The translations under genes were made by a program, and so were the position numbers. Of a stretch of 64,000 nucleotides of DNA, positions 15,201 to 30,200 are shown in pieces; the stretch's first letter is position 1, and each line of letters opens with the position of its first letter. Under the pieces are notes generated by a model. The model was not told where the DNA came from, did no database searches, and was given only the letters and a program-made list of their open reading frames with translations. This DNA comes from Liolophura sinensis. Lineage: Eukaryota; Mollusca; Polyplacophora; Chitonida; Chitonidae. Location of the stretch: contig NC_088302.1 of the NCBI RefSeq assembly GCF_032854445.1, positions 29,791,979 to 29,855,978 of the forward strand. Reading direction: 5' to 3'.

Positions 15201-18200
15201 GAGTTGATGATAAAATGTTCAATTAAAATGGGATAATTTCCTGGATGACAAATTCTGTTAAATTCCCGTATTCGATGATCCAGGACTATAACCCATCTTG
15301 ACATGTATTGTCCAAGTTTTAATCATTCCTACTCCCTTCCACGTATTTTAAGGGTGTGTGTGTGTTTTTTTTTTTTTCATGCTACCCAGTATTGATCCAT
15401 ATGACTTCCGATGGAAAGAGAGATTAAAGGATTCTATCTGAAATTAAAACTGTGAAATCCCTCCCAGTGACTTGTTGTTTTCGGAAATCAAAAACCCCAA
15501 ATCCTGACCCTGTGGACCCTTTCTGCTAGAAAAAAAAGAAGTAAAGATTATAATCAAAATCGACATTTTTTCCATGATTTTACTGTGGCCGGCTGGAGGT
15601 CATCAACAGAAGTTTGCTCGCCTTTTATATTCCTTTCTATCTCGCTTTTTATGAGAAATAACCACCCTTTATTTACTGATAAGAAAGCCAAAATTGAAGT
15701 TCACTTGGGCATTTCGGCCATGTTTGCACACTACTAGATATGAAGGCTCTGTTACCTCGCGGTAAAAGACGTGGCTTTATCTAGCAGCCGGCTTGGGTGT
15801 GCCGGGTGGTCCAGTGGGAAGTAAGTCTGCTTTCATCAAGCTCTCCTTCGCCGCGTTCCTGAGACAACTAGGAAAATCCAAATCGAAGAAAAATCTCCCC
15901 AGAAGTAAATAGGATTCTGATGATTCGATCCTCATTCATATTTTCTCAAAGTCCACATTTTTGAGTCAGTGTAATCGAATAGGTAATGTCACAGGGGCAC
16001 AGTTCATACATTCTGTATTGAAGCCAATGAGACTGGCGACCTCTGATGAATGGAAGAGGGTCAAGGGACGCAACTAATGGATTAAGGGGAACTTGCGCGT
16101 AGGCTAGTGCTCAATCTTAGCCAGGGGAGGAATAAAAGACGCGGTCGTGCACGTGACAGGGTCGCGAACTGAGACCGGACTATGTCACTCAGAGCAGCTG
16201 TTTAGAAGTCACGGCCAATTTAGTTCAATTTGAAGGGATCCTGGTGTGATCAATCTCTGGTGCTCTTCTGAGAACATGACTTTAGCATTGAGCTACATAA
16301 ACATACCTAGCACGAGTGTAAGACCAGTGAAATACAGCCCACAGCTGAAAACATCAGGATAGTTTTAGCAGTTGGACCGCTTCCAAAATATCGTTAACAA
16401 TGGACTACACCGTCAGTGTTTACAAAAATAAGATAATTGATTTAAAGCAGACCAGGAAATTGGTCGCAGATTACCTATTAAGATAAGCAAATGACTTGAC
16501 ACAACGGTAGATGACACTATCAAGACTAACAGATAACGCACTTTTACAGCACATTCTCAAAACGGCGCTCAAATATGTCACCCAAGACAAATGTATAGAT
16601 ATCAGTTTCTTCATTGTGTGATTATTTGTAAACATTAAAAACGTTCACAGTCGTCGCTCTCTTTTGTTGTAGATGGCAGGTACCGTGTTCAAATCCAGCT
16701 TCCGTTGCTTTGGCTGAGAACTTTTTTTTATCATAAAAAGAAATGAAGTCTACAACGCCTAAAATATAGATAATCAGACATGTAAAGCAATGTCTTTTAC
16801 AAATGCTTCACAATACTAGAATACACTGTGCTGTAGTAAAACTATAATTTGAATTTTGACCCGTTTAGCTCATGGTTTTGGCATCTAGTAATTAATGAGT
16901 CATCACTATGGGAATTAGTCTGGCTTCTCTTCTCTTCAGCTATACCGTGAAAACAGCTGGATAACGCCAACCTGTCAAAACATTTAGGCGAATGTCTAAA
17001 CAATATGCTGGAGAGACATCACAAATAACATCCACAATACATGGCACTGTCAAAACCGCTGTCTTTGTTTCTATGTATGTCCACGCGTCGGCATGACACG
17101 GTATGTCACGATCGTAATCTCCAATACTCGGTTCAGAAATGAATATTGAATAATTAAAACAGCATGCACAGACAGACGGGGAGACACGTAGTGGCTAATG
17201 ATGACCATCAGCAAAGCCCCTCTGCCCTGTTAACATTAAAGATGTCTCTGTTCAGACAGTACCAAGACTGTATTACCCTCAGAGAATTCTAAAAACACAG
17301 TTACCACTGACTAACTGTTGAATAAAGTTATAATATTTCTACTCCATGTGCTCTCAGAAACTTAAATCTCGTTTTATGAAAGTGTGTATTTGTGTATATA
17401 GTAGGCATGTAAGCAATATACCAGAGAAATGACAGTCGCGAAATAATCGCATGGTGATAAGATGTAGGCCTATCACTTTTTTGTTCATCCAGATAAACTG
17501 TCTGGTTTGAACAAAGCAGTGAGGCTTATATTGCGATCACCAGATTATTATGAATGTGTGCACTTGCGTGAAATAAAATTTTGACGATTTCCGAAACTCC
17601 ATACATATCTCCAAACAAGGCTTTATAATACGTGTATATCAAATACTCATAATTCGTTCAATATTTACTGCATTTTTTTTTTACTATTTGTCAAGAAAAT
17701 TTAACATACGAAGAAGCCTTTCAAAATTTTATGTGATGTCGTCAACAGATTTAATAAATTAGTCATGTGTGAAGGCATTTGATACAGCTGTTTGTACCTG
17801 TTTTACAGTACAACCATATTCCACCGTAGTTACAGGTGGGTTAGATATGTACAGACCATAGTAGCTCTCTTAGCCTTGACAAAAATCGGGATAACACCTG
17901 TTGTTGTTGTGTATAGTCCTACTGCAGTCCTGTTTAATCGGGGGTTTATCTTGGTTGGTGGGGAATGAAAGAGGACCTAGGTACGAGCAAATCAGGACTG
18001 TAGTAGGACTACGGGAAGATACTGCCACGACTTATTCCCGACTAGCCCCGACCTTTCTACGACCAGACCAGAGTGAAGTAAGAGTGTAGTATAAGAGAGG
18101 CACGACCTGTACGACTCTGCATGAGTAGTAGGACTTCTCAACGATATTAATCTTTTGATCATCTTTATTCAAAATGGCTACTATTAACATGTTGACAGAA

Positions 18201-21200
18201 TCAGGTGAGGAAGAAATTATTTTGTATGGTGCCCTAGCTGCAACACTATATGCAGGAAACAGTAGAGACAGACACACGAGTATTGTACGACAACAATACA
18301 TGACGACGACAACAGCGAGACTAATCCACGAGTGTTCAGCGAGTATAGAGGAGTGAAACGACTTTCCAAGTCTAACGTACCAGTCTAACACGAGCTCCGC
18401 CCCCCCCCCCCCCCCCCACCCCCCGATCGAGAAACGATTTCGACAACTGCAGCTCGACTTGTACAACGAGTATAACGACTGCTCTACGACTACACCACGA
18501 TATATTTACGACTTAGAACGAGTGCTCAAAATTTTCAACATGTTAAAAAAAAACCCGACTCATCAGGATTGGGCCCTATCAGCACGACCTTGCCAGAAAT
18601 AAGTCAGGACAACTCCACGACCTTTCGTCGACAACGCCCGAGTTTCCCCGACACTTCACGAATTTAACACATGGCGCAGTCGGCCGAGCTCGGCTCCGTG
18701 TGAGAGCCCCACATAACTATTTTGATTTTATTCCACATTTGGACTTCTCTTTTGTCTCCGTTCAGTTTAGAAGCAATGGAACATGAGATGCTGCATTCTC
18801 TTGCAATAATGTGATTCTTGTAAGAACGTACACTGTGTTTTGATACTTTAATCAATTTAAACGTTTTATCCCGGAACAAGGAATTCTCAGTACATCATTT
18901 TGAAATGTATACGAACAGTCAATTCAATTAGTAAATTTCCCATCCCCACAGTTCGTTTGACATTTGTGACAATAAATGATCGACGGCGCTCCTGGGGCTA
19001 TTTGTTGAAGATTGATTATTGTTGTTGTTGTTGTTTTCAGCAATATGGTGTACGTATCTGTACGTCACACATCAGTAATTTGCCAAAGGTCGGTGGTTTA
19101 TCCCAAATATTCCGGTTTCTTGCACTCGTGAAAATGACCGCCATCGTATAAGTGAAAGGATCTGTAGTATGGGTCTTCAATAAAGAACAATGATCAAATA
19201 AATAAATACTGTTTCTGTTTCAGACTGTCCAAAGCTGTAGAGACGGGACAATACGATAGTTTACAGAGAGTCACCCAAGGCTCAGTGCCCAGCGCTGACA
19301 TTCTGGCAACAGCGCCATTGGGAAATGATAGCTATGCAGACTTCCTCAAAAATGTGTCACACCAAAGAGAAGACTTTATATTAAGGTAAACATATACGGC
19401 TATTATCATGAGTTCAGTTCGTTCATCCGAGATTTCAAATGGTTAATCGCATAAACTGCCTTAACATTTATTTATTTTATTTACATGTATACTGGTTTTC
19501 TTGAACATTTGAGTGTAGTTCGTTGTCTGAAGGTTACAAGATGCTTGTGTCCTTTTCTCTACCAACATGAGGTATAGGCTCAATCGTGGCCTGGAACATT
19601 CTACATTCCCTCATTGTCAAGAATGAAAAATTTTTGAGTATAGCTATATATTTTCACTCAAACCCGTAAAACACGAAACATGCTGTAAGTTTATTTTATC
19701 AAGGTCATTGCCGGTATTGAGTCTCATGATGATTTCTTCTGGAAGCAAATACAACCCATGGAAACCTGAATTTTGGAAAATGATGCAGTATCCTAAAACT
19801 ATTCGCGAGCTCGCTTTCCAAATCACGGTTTTTCCGTTAGTAGCGTTGTTTTATGCTTTCATGCACTCTTCAAGAAAATAATTAAAAGAAATCCTTCAGA
19901 CGAGGAGTAAGAAGTAAACCTTATTGCGTCTCTTTCAACATTCGTATTCTACTGAGAAATGTCTTCTCGAACCAGTAATAGAATTAAAATATAATTTGCT
20001 GCCAAACGCCAAATTACGCCAAATGCTGGACGTGGGATTTAAACGAATCACTTGGAAGACTTGCTTGGGTACACTTGCTGTGTATCTGAAGACATTGCAA
20101 GTTCTAGAATCTTTCCCTTCTTGGTCGTCAGTCGTTTTTGTGAAGCCTGAGTCATTGACCCTACTGTGTAACTGAGACACTCAACTGTGCTCCCTCAATT
20201 GCTCTATTAATATTCTAGACACAAGGTTGGGCCAAGTGCCTTTGGGTGCTTTTAAGCCACCGGCTGTTTCTCAAGTGCGAGAGTTAATATGCCCTTGGTG
20301 CTACTTTAATACAGATTTTTCTTCGCCAGAGTTTGGTTTGTTGTTGAAAACAACATATGGCTGGAGCCAGTCGTCTTTTCGACCCCAGCATAAGCGTTGC
20401 ACAAAATTTATCTGAGATTCGACAATTAATCTAGACACCCGAAAAAATCGAAACTCACAGGAAAAGTTAAACCACTTGAATACAATATGGAGTCCCGTAT
20501 TCAGGTCCCGGAGCCAAAGGGTGTGAAGAAAGAAAGAAAGGCACGGCTGTTGGTAGGAGCATTGTCAGGGTTCCCAATTATCCGCGCAAGATTCTGCTGA
20601 ATTTAAAGTCGACGTTCGGCCAAGTGAAATCGTGCTCCAGGGAGCGTTGCTTCGCCTGAATCCCAACTTTTCGCGTGATGGGGGAAACTGCACGATGACA
20701 GAGTCCGCTGAAAGCCCCTGGAGCATAGAACCTTTGTCTGCTCGTTACCACATGGCTTAATTATCGTGTCCAAGTATTGATCTGGCCGGACTTGACTCTG
20801 TTCAAGGAGTCGGCCTTCACAGACGGATAGGTCGGTCGGTTAACGATTACAGGCTCAAGACATGCCCATTGAAATGTGATCGATACGTGCACTATTTTAC
20901 CTAGCGGTTGTATTTTCTGGCCCCCCTAGTCCTTCTTCCATGCCCTTTCCTCTTACTTAAGCTCTCCGTTAACTCCTTTTCTTCCCTTGCCTTAAGACAA
21001 CTCTAGTTTTTCAGATACTGTCATCAATTTTTTGGGGGTATTTCTGCAGATGATCGAAATAAAAGCTGTGACAAAGAAATCTAAAAAAATAACATTTTCC
21101 TTATTTAAGGAAAACACCTAGAAATTGAAACGTGTAGCAATGAAAAGTTTTTGTCCAGAAACATTACTAATAAAGCAAGCATTTGGGACAAATAATATTA

Positions 21201-24200
21201 GTGAAAGTAAGATATTAATATACAAAAACCAGACCAAATGAAACGAGGACTAATTATACTGTGGATTAGGCTAGAGAAGAGTTGTTATTCTTCTCTCTTT
21301 GGTATGGGGAAATCGATATACATACAACGAAGTATAACTGCGTGTGTTCAAAGCGTAGCTATAAGCATATTCCACGGTGTAACCTGAAGCGAAAGTAGTG
21401 GAGAGCAAATGGCAAGCAAATGTATTAATAAGTGTTGTTGACTTACTCATACTGGTCTGAATCACAACTGAACTTGTCGTGGCTGAGCGGTTAAGACATT
21501 TGCCTTTCTCGGGCGAGGACACACGGGATGCGTGTCCATTCCCGACCTTGCATTTGTAGATCCTCTTCTCACCAGTTTATCACCACGAAACCATCATACA
21601 CTTAAGTCAAAATTTTAATCATTAAATTTGACATGTTCCTTTCCGTTGTTTTAGCTGAAATTTCTTGTACAATAACTTACCCAGAATTTACGGTGTCAAA
21701 CGATATTTTGACCTGGTTACATGTGAAATAATAATTTTAAAGTGATTTTAAATTCTGATTTATTATGAAATCGTTTTGTAATAAATCATTTATTTATTGT
21801 AATTCACAAAAGACGATGATTTTCCCTAGACGCTCCAGTTTCCAGCACCATGAAACTTCACTGTCATGGTTAAACTATATAATCAAATAAATAAATGTAT
21901 AAATTGTTGCTTCCACAATAATACAATACACTGCCTACACCGAGAAGGTTATCTTTACCTTCATCTATCAGTTCATCCTAGAAACAGGTCAGGCCTCAAC
22001 AGGTCACAAGTTTGACGATACTGTCAACTACAGTATGGCCATTGGCCTTATTTTAATCCTTAAACCTACCCTCTGGTCTCATATTAACCTTAGGAATCCA
22101 TTATTTGTGAGTGTAAAAGTTGAGATCAGGAAAGAATTTTTGATCCGGAGCGGTGAGGCTGTAGTTAAGATCTCTCTGTACAAAACACAGGAAAGTGCAA
22201 ATCTGATGTCAGGTTATGGAATGGCCTTTTCGCCCACACCGTCTGTGATATTTTCATAAAACATTACTTGAAAAGTGTTCCAACACTCGGTGTTATAATC
22301 GTTGTTACATCGTTTCATCATTTATTTCATTGATTTTATTTATCTAGTTGATTGGTGTTTTAGGCCTTAGGCCTACTCAAGAATATTTCACTTATAAGAC
22401 GGCACTCAGCATTATTGTGGGAGGAAACCGAGCAGAGGATTTGGGAAACCCACAACCATCCGCAGGTTGCCGGTAGACTTTGACACGTACAGAGAGAAAG
22501 CCAGCATGAATTGGACTTGAATTCACAACGACCGCCTTGATGACAAGCTCTTGTGTCATTGCGCCGCGCTGGCACGCTAATGGCCTAGGCCACTGAGGCC
22601 CCCTAGTTTCATCGATGTTGATGAAATGGTTGCCTTATACGATGATGGTCAGTTGCAGTCAAAGTCATATCAAGGAATATTTTGGATAATTATACGTCTG
22701 ACTTCTTAGCCATAAGTATTAGGAGGGTAAGGAACTATTTGTCATCAAGGCTTTTAGCATTTTTTAGTAGCCAAGATGTGGTTGAAATACCGCCAATGTG
22801 CGTGACGTTATACCTCAACTAGTCATTCACTCATCTGGCATGATATCATTTGATAAGATATCAGTTGGCATCATATCGTTTTGCATGATATGGTGTTATA
22901 TGATTAAAAACTGTATGATTGGAACCGAACTTGGTTAAACCTAATATACACTATAACCAACAATTGGACGAAAGGACTAAGATGGTGTCACTTTCAGCCA
23001 CATGGTTTTCTTTTCCTTTCACGTCCTTTTTTCCTTTCTTTTTTCGACTGACTCTATGGTTCGTTGTTGCAGGTGTCAATGGCGGGACAGATGGTGTGGT
23101 CCTGCCAATTTCTCACTGTCCTTCACGGACACAGGGCTCTGCTACACCTTCCAGCCCGACCCAGCCTCGGCCGGTGTGGACAGGCCAGGTGAGTTACAGG
23201 CGGTAACGGATGCAGCATCTAGTTGTCTGCTATGACCTTACTGCATTGTCATGCATAATACAAAAAAGGGCTAAAAATGAAATTATTTGCACAGAATTTT
23301 TACATACATGTAGATTAAGCCCTTAAAAATGACCTCTCTTAATAGGGGAGTTTTGAGTACCAACTCTTTTATCGATGAAGATAGAAAAAGTCCAACTGTA
23401 TCATGTAACCTGCCAAAAATGTTAGGCAACTATTTTTGGATCACGTTCACTATAACACGGACGTCTGAAAAAAGTTTCATAGAACGTAGTTCATATAGAA
23501 CGAATGACAGAGAAAATTTGTGACAGGTGATCAGTAAATTAATGTCAAAAAAAGTTGCCTAACACTGCAAATGACACATAAGGACTGTTTTTACCATTGA
23601 CGACAAAACTCTCCAACTCTGAATTTGCCGTTACTTACTTACAGCAGCAGGAACTGACGGCTACAAATATTACGAACAAACATTATCTTAATTTTATAGC
23701 ACCCTGCGGATGGTCATGAGTTTCCCCCGGGGGTCTGCCCGTTTTACACCGACAATAATACTGACGGTGGTCGTACAAGTGGAATGTTGCTCAGTACGGC
23801 GTAAAACACCAACCAGATAAATAAATCAATCTTATTTTTATAACGTTCATTTTTATAATAAAATAGAAATATGTCTTAGAATGATTTGGGATGTCGTGTC
23901 AAAAAGAAAGGTTTGGAGAAAAAAAAAAACGAATGTGTCATTACTTTTTACAGGTCCGTCAACAGGCCTGTCTCTATTGCTAAATGTAGAACAATACGAA
24001 TATCTGCCCGGTAACAAACGAGGTGTGGGTGCTAAGGTAACTATCCATGAACCGGGCCACCTGACAGAGGTCAATCAGCAGGGCATCAATGTACCCGTGG
24101 GGAAACATACAGCCATGGAAATTAAACAAATAAAGGTAGGTCATGAAAGCGTGCTTCATGGTACAGTGGTGCAGCCCAGAGCGTTATTACAAGATACTGG

Positions 24201-27200
24201 TACGCTCCAGTTGTTCAAAAATGTATTAACAATTTATAAAGTTTGTGAATAGATTTAGGCTGGATTAGGTTCAATTTGTTAGAAATTTTGACAAAACTTG
24301 TATTAAGGTTTATCACATACTTAACCATTAGTACACTTTAGGGCCCAGTTGTCTTGAGACTTAACACCAGATTTCAGTTTAAGCCAAGTATTCAGCTTTG
24401 TACTTTGCCTCATAATGAATGCGTAACAGTATGTTAAATATGAATTAAGTCTTCTGCTGTTACACTTTGGCTTTAGATAACTGCAATGGCTGCTAAGTTT
24501 CACTAAAATTATAAATATATAATATGACTTTAATACCAGTATTAGCCAGTAAACGTTTGAACAACACGGCCCTGAACAACCTGTTCGTGATCTAACTTTG
24601 CCACACAGACGAATGAAAGGCTATAAATGTCAATATAAATGTTACTGTCGACGACTTAGCAAAATATTGTATAACTGTTTCATTTCATCTCATTTATTCA
24701 CCATAAATCTTAAAAATAAATGCATTGATATACATGTGGAATACAATTGGGGAGGGGGGGGGGGGGGGAATAAAGCTCTTATTTGCTCTATCCCATGGAA
24801 ACTAGAATGAGTATACAGGGAATATTTGCCTGCGGTGATAATATTAGAGTGTGTTATATATAAACATACATGGGAAGAAAACAAATTAACACAAACAGTA
24901 ATAATATAAGATGTCAGAAACTTTATAGACATCTTTGTGTGAATTTTGTTTTACGTGTTTTTTTTATATTTGTCAGTTAGCCTATATAACTGTTGAAATC
25001 TATAGCTGGCCTTCATTCAGTTTCGGGTTAAGTTCAAGTTTTGGACTCTGTTTTGGACTCTGACATAACTGTCAAACAGTTGATGAAATATGAATGAACG
25101 TATATGATATCTTTTCAATTTATACATCGTGGTGAATGCTAAATTTCATTTTTAAAAAATACGACTAATACCAACATTGGTTTGAGACAAGAAAATTCGA
25201 AAGCCAGAGGCATTCAAGTTAACAGTATCCGGAGCCCTAAGTGTTTCCTCTCAAAGTCAGTGGGCATACTAAAAGCTCTCTGTGAGACGTATCTGGTCAC
25301 CATTAGTGTTTGTTATTGTCCCGTTTAAGACTACTTTTCCGGGTTGGTGGTAGCCGATATTCTTCGCGACAGCGTCTGGGGCGGATGCTTTAAACCCTTT
25401 CTTAGCGACTGGGTGCAGTGCATTATTGTGGGCACGGCAAAACCATGCTGCTTATTGGTCTCATTAGGCACCTTGACAAGCTCAAATGGATCCCTTCCCA
25501 ACTGTTCGACTTCCTCTTTAGTTCAATCAAATGCCGCCTTATTGTAGATCATTGGAGAATTAAGCTTATTTCAACATCCGGTATCTCAATCTTTTTTGTT
25601 CATATTTCAGCACATGCGCCTTCAGCCTCCCCTCGGCAAGTGTCGGAGTTTAACCACCTTTAATGGTAGTTCTGCGCAAGTGCAGTACACTAGAGACCTA
25701 TGTGAGCGACGTTGTAAAACAAGGGAGATAATATCGGAGTGTAATTGCTCGCCCCCGTCAAGCCCTGAATTTCACCGTACGTATTCAATTTAACCGCATT
25801 TTTTTTTTGGTGCGGATAGTTACATTTTCAAATGTCACGGTATTTTGTTGTCTGCAGTTTAAAACTGTATTAACATATTCAATTATTACAGGTTTTGTAC
25901 TGATTTGGTGTCAGATGACTGCACTTGTTTGAATACCGGTATTAATTAAGAGTAGGTTTGGAGTAAGTCGATTTCAAAAATTTGAGTCGAACTTAAAATC
26001 AGATAAGTAAAACTTGTGCGATCAATAACGATTTCGAATAGCCTTGAACCTAGGCATCAGCAAAATGGAAGTAACTTATACATCAGATTGTTAAGGAAGA
26101 TGTCATTATATAATTAATCAAATGTTGACTCTTTGTTAAGAAATGTATGTACTTCATTTATGTATAAATCCATGTATTAAAGTTTGCAATGCTTTGTTGC
26201 TTTCAGCTAATGTTAAAAAGTGCGATGTAAGGCAGTACTTCTCCTGCGCTGTAAAGGTCAATGGTGAGTTCATAAATAACTGATAATTTCTTTCCTCAGT
26301 CATCTTTGGTTTGATTTTTCACAGAATTACCACACTCGATAACTAGGACTCCTGCATTACAGCAATTTTCCCAAATAATTTAACCCAACGATATGCACTG
26401 GAGTTCCGATTAACGACAAGTAGGAATATTAGCATTGGAATGGTATAGAACACTTGGGACATAGGGTATCCAATTCAAGATGAATGTTTGTGTATTTAAA
26501 CAAGAAGTGAAAACAAAAATACGTGAATTCGAACGCCTACTAAATGTTTGATGCTACACACTTATATACAGAAAAAAACAGATCCACTGTATTTACACGT
26601 GTTAAATGTTTAATGCAATTTTGTAGGTTTCACCGGTCGAAACCAGAAGGAGTGTGGCTGTGAACTGGAATGTGACAGAACGGAATTTGATATATTTGCC
26701 TCGCACGCCACATTGGCGTCCTACGGCGAAGTGAACTGGAGAAGGGAATTTAAAAATCTCGCCGCTTTAGAAGAACGTGTTAGAAACGCTCGCGACACTT
26801 TCCAAAAGGAGGATGTGTCTATAAAGAATCACGATCGTGAGCAGCTCTTGTCCCTCAAACAGTCTTTGGAGGATAGCTCTGTTCAGGCGGATTCGTTTCT
26901 GACCTACGTCAATCAGTACGACAAAGAGCATACGAATGCCTCTAATAATCTTTTGGAGGCTGTCGGAGAACTAAATAAAAGCGTTCTGTCCAACTACGAC
27001 TTTTTCCAAGCAACAGGTCACACGGCTTTTAACTTGTTTGTACAGAACCTTAGAAAAGAGCTTAACGGTATTTCGTCGAAAGCTAAAGAGTTTTATCCGG
27101 GCAAGATGAACAGTCAAGGTCGACCAGAGCAAATGTCTTTACAAAGCGTGGATGAAATGCTGAGAAACTTAAGCAAACTGGTGCCAACGGGAAAGCAAGA

Positions 27201-30200
27201 TTGGTCCCAGAGTACGCCAGTCATGGTGGAAATACAGGACGGAATCCGGACATTCCAAGATGAATTGTTATACGGTTACGGTCAAAATTACAGAGAATTC
27301 AACAAGTCCAGGCGGTATTACGAGATCAGTACGCGTGGCTTGTTGGATACGGCTCAAAAACTCTCAGCTGTTCTTCTGAAAAGTTATTGGCTACTAGGCA
27401 ACACTAGTGCTGCGGCCAGGGGACGTAACCATGTCAGAGCTAACACTCTGTATAGTGCCTTTTTGAACACCATTAAAGAGGCAGAGAGAAGCCAAGTGAA
27501 ACTGTCCCAAGAGCTAGAAGAGTTATTCCAGCGATATATAGAAAACCGTCGGGGAGTTGTGTCGCTGTATAAAACGTTAATGAGTATCGGGGCCAACACA
27601 ACAACGGATTCTTGGAGTTTGTGTAAAGATGTGAAACAAATGAAATCCCTCGCGGAGAGACTAAAAATCAAGATGTCATACCTCCAGGATTCCATGGATT
27701 CTGTAGTTAGAGGATATCTCAAAAATGACTTCAATAAAACAGCTATGGGAAATCGGCTGAAAGATGACAAAATATTCAAAGAAATGAATGAGGTTGAGGT
27801 AGGTATAAATATATGATGGGAAAGTTTATTATCATATAAACGAATATCAAGTGAACCAAAATGAAATCTTTAGACACAGATTGTTATGTGAAGGTCATGA
27901 CATCGTATCTGGTATTTCTAACTGTGCCAACGTGATCATGGTTGTCTGAATATAAAGATTGCTGAATAGCCAAGGAGATGTAAAAGTAATAAAGTCAAAT
28001 GGTAAGGTTGCTATTGGGTATAGTACCATCCATTTGCAGTTTGATCAACCGTATACACACTTCCAATACGTGTTGTGAAATTACTTTTAAAGATCCACCC
28101 ACGGGAACAAGGCAATACATTTGTTCTGTGCGTTTAAAATAGGATGACAAATCGAACACCCTTACTTCACAGTCAAGTCTCAAATCTGACATACGACCTG
28201 TGACGTGACACATCTAATCCTCGACGATACCATGATTGCTGAGTCGCAATTTGTTACCGAAGTAAGCTTATTAAAAGAAGCCCATTGAAAGCAAAAACAG
28301 CATATATGTATGTATATATGTATATGTATTCTGCTGGTTATAATATGTATTGGAGGGGGGTGCCGTGGCTCAGTTGCTTAGCGCCCTAGCGCGGCGTAAT
28401 GACCCAGGAGCCTCTCACTCGCTGTGAGTTCAAGTCCAGCTCATGCTGGCTTCATCTCCGGCCGTAAGTGAAAATGTCTTCAGCAACCTGCGGATGGTCG
28501 AGGGTTTCCCCCGCGCTCTGCCCGGTTTCCTCCCACCATAATGCTGGCCGCCGTCGTATGAGTGAAATATTCTTGAGTACAGCGTAAAACACCAATCAAA
28601 TAAACAAATAAATAATTTGTTTCAGACAATATTCTTGTGGTATTCTTGTGATAAAAATCGTGGCTGTGGTCATTTAAAACAAACCCATTGTCAGATTCCT
28701 CTATCTTCAGAAATATAGCCGAGTATGTTTCGCTGCCTGTGTGTTGTCAAGTTGTTCACTGAGTCGGTTTTATAAGCCCATACCGAAGGAGGTGGCTCCA
28801 GTGTATGGTGTATCCACTTACCCATCACTGGACAAAAGAACTAGCCATAATCGTGGGCATGCAAATTGCACCTCTAGGTCAGCTTTTCACTTTTTGGTTT
28901 ATCCACTCAATCAGCTAACAAAACATAGCCTATATCAAACAAGACTATAGTAAACAGACTAAAGCCAGACCAGTCACGACAGTGTGATAGTTGGCAAATC
29001 ATCACATGAAATCCGGTAGCTTGTCAGTTCGCCTCATTTAGGGTTTCATTCTAGCTATTCATGAAAATGGCTAAAGAGAAGGAACTTACTTCACCTCTAG
29101 CATCATGGCTTCAGTAGATAAAAAATAATGCAGTTATGTTATTAGCGATACATATGTAGATAGTAGCATGTGTCAGTCACTGTACAGGGAAACATATGAC
29201 ATGAGTAATATTATTTATGACAAATGTGGTAACCGCCTCAAATACCCTTTTCCTGTTTCTTTCGGGGATTAAAACATGAGTGTACCTAAATCATGCAAGT
29301 CAGGAGAAAGCCTGTTGCTGTATAGATATTTAGATCTATTCATAGATATTATTATGATTAACTGAATCTTTGGCCGAACAAGATTTTGATCGTCTGACGC
29401 ATTTCCTTGACGCTCAACTCTCCCTTGGTTGCCTGAACACATATACTGGATATATTCACAAAGACTAAGATACATGATCCTGATTTACCTAGCACAATAT
29501 TAAGAGTCATTATGTTTGGCCGGAAGACCGAGCAATTCGCCTCAGTTAATAACGTCGAACTAACTTAAAGGTTATCTCGTCTTCTACATCATAAAAAGGG
29601 GAACATGGATGTAGTTATCGATGCTATGTTTAAATACCGATGTCTTTAATGAATCTAATCAGGCTATTCATTAGAAGCGTGACAGAGTTGCCGTGCCTTT
29701 ACAGGCCGGAACTGAAGGCTCTAATTGGTGGAGAACCAGTAATACGACCCACCATCCTTTGCCTATTCACTGTGATAATGATCAATAGGCTGTCCGCCAT
29801 ATGATTTTCCCAGCTCTAAAAACTGTCCCGACTGCAACCGTAGTCGGTAAATCAAGAGCACCGTTGCCATGTCAACGAGCGGGTATTTTCGCAAAACGGG
29901 CAGTTGCCGGCAATAATTAGCGTCTGCTTCACGACTAACAAGGGACATTATCAAGCGGTTTGATGCACGTGGTTGTCCATTGTCTCCCTAGCTAAAGGTC
30001 GCATGACATGTGATGTGGAAAAAACTTGGCGAGGTGGCGAGGTAATGATGTTCTGACATGCACACCTTATTCCAAGCCGCGTCCAGCACCGTACAACCTT
30101 GTCCGTGGTGCTTGCGGCATAGTACATAGAACAATACATACACTATAGACAGAAGTATGCCATAACAACCGTTTGCAATAACACTTTTTACCTCAGGAAT

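Larger units (their letters stand above)
12934..19223 (+). other. Channel intron 2
   Basis: About 6.3 kb. It holds a possible MITE end (13155-13195), a SINE (14491-14637), a block rich in CGAC/CGAG words with a poly-C tract (about 17950-18670) and a degenerate SINE just before exon 3. No coding segment is recognisable. Confidence 0.6.
24136..25610 (+). other. Channel intron 5
   Basis: About 1.5 kb containing a MITE-like element (24341-24572) and a poly-G tract (24749-24768). No coding segment was recognised in the remainder. Confidence 0.55.

Noticed and set aside
18032..18466. 144-codon minus-strand frame
   Set aside because: Its glycine run comes from the poly-C tract and the rest lies in the CGAC-rich block. 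No domain and no splice context.
19924..20415. Overlapping frames of 60-83 codons in channel intron 3
   Set aside because: Overlapping frames on both strands, no conserved motif and no splice-site pattern.
22830..22915. Cluster of GATATC/CATGATAT palindromic words
   Set aside because: Short, AT-rich and imperfect. It could be chance and has no matching copy elsewhere in the window.
27384..27779. 131-codon minus-strand frame opposite channel exon 8
   Set aside because: Shadow of the long + strand exon, which fits the channel gene by phase and neighbouring motifs.
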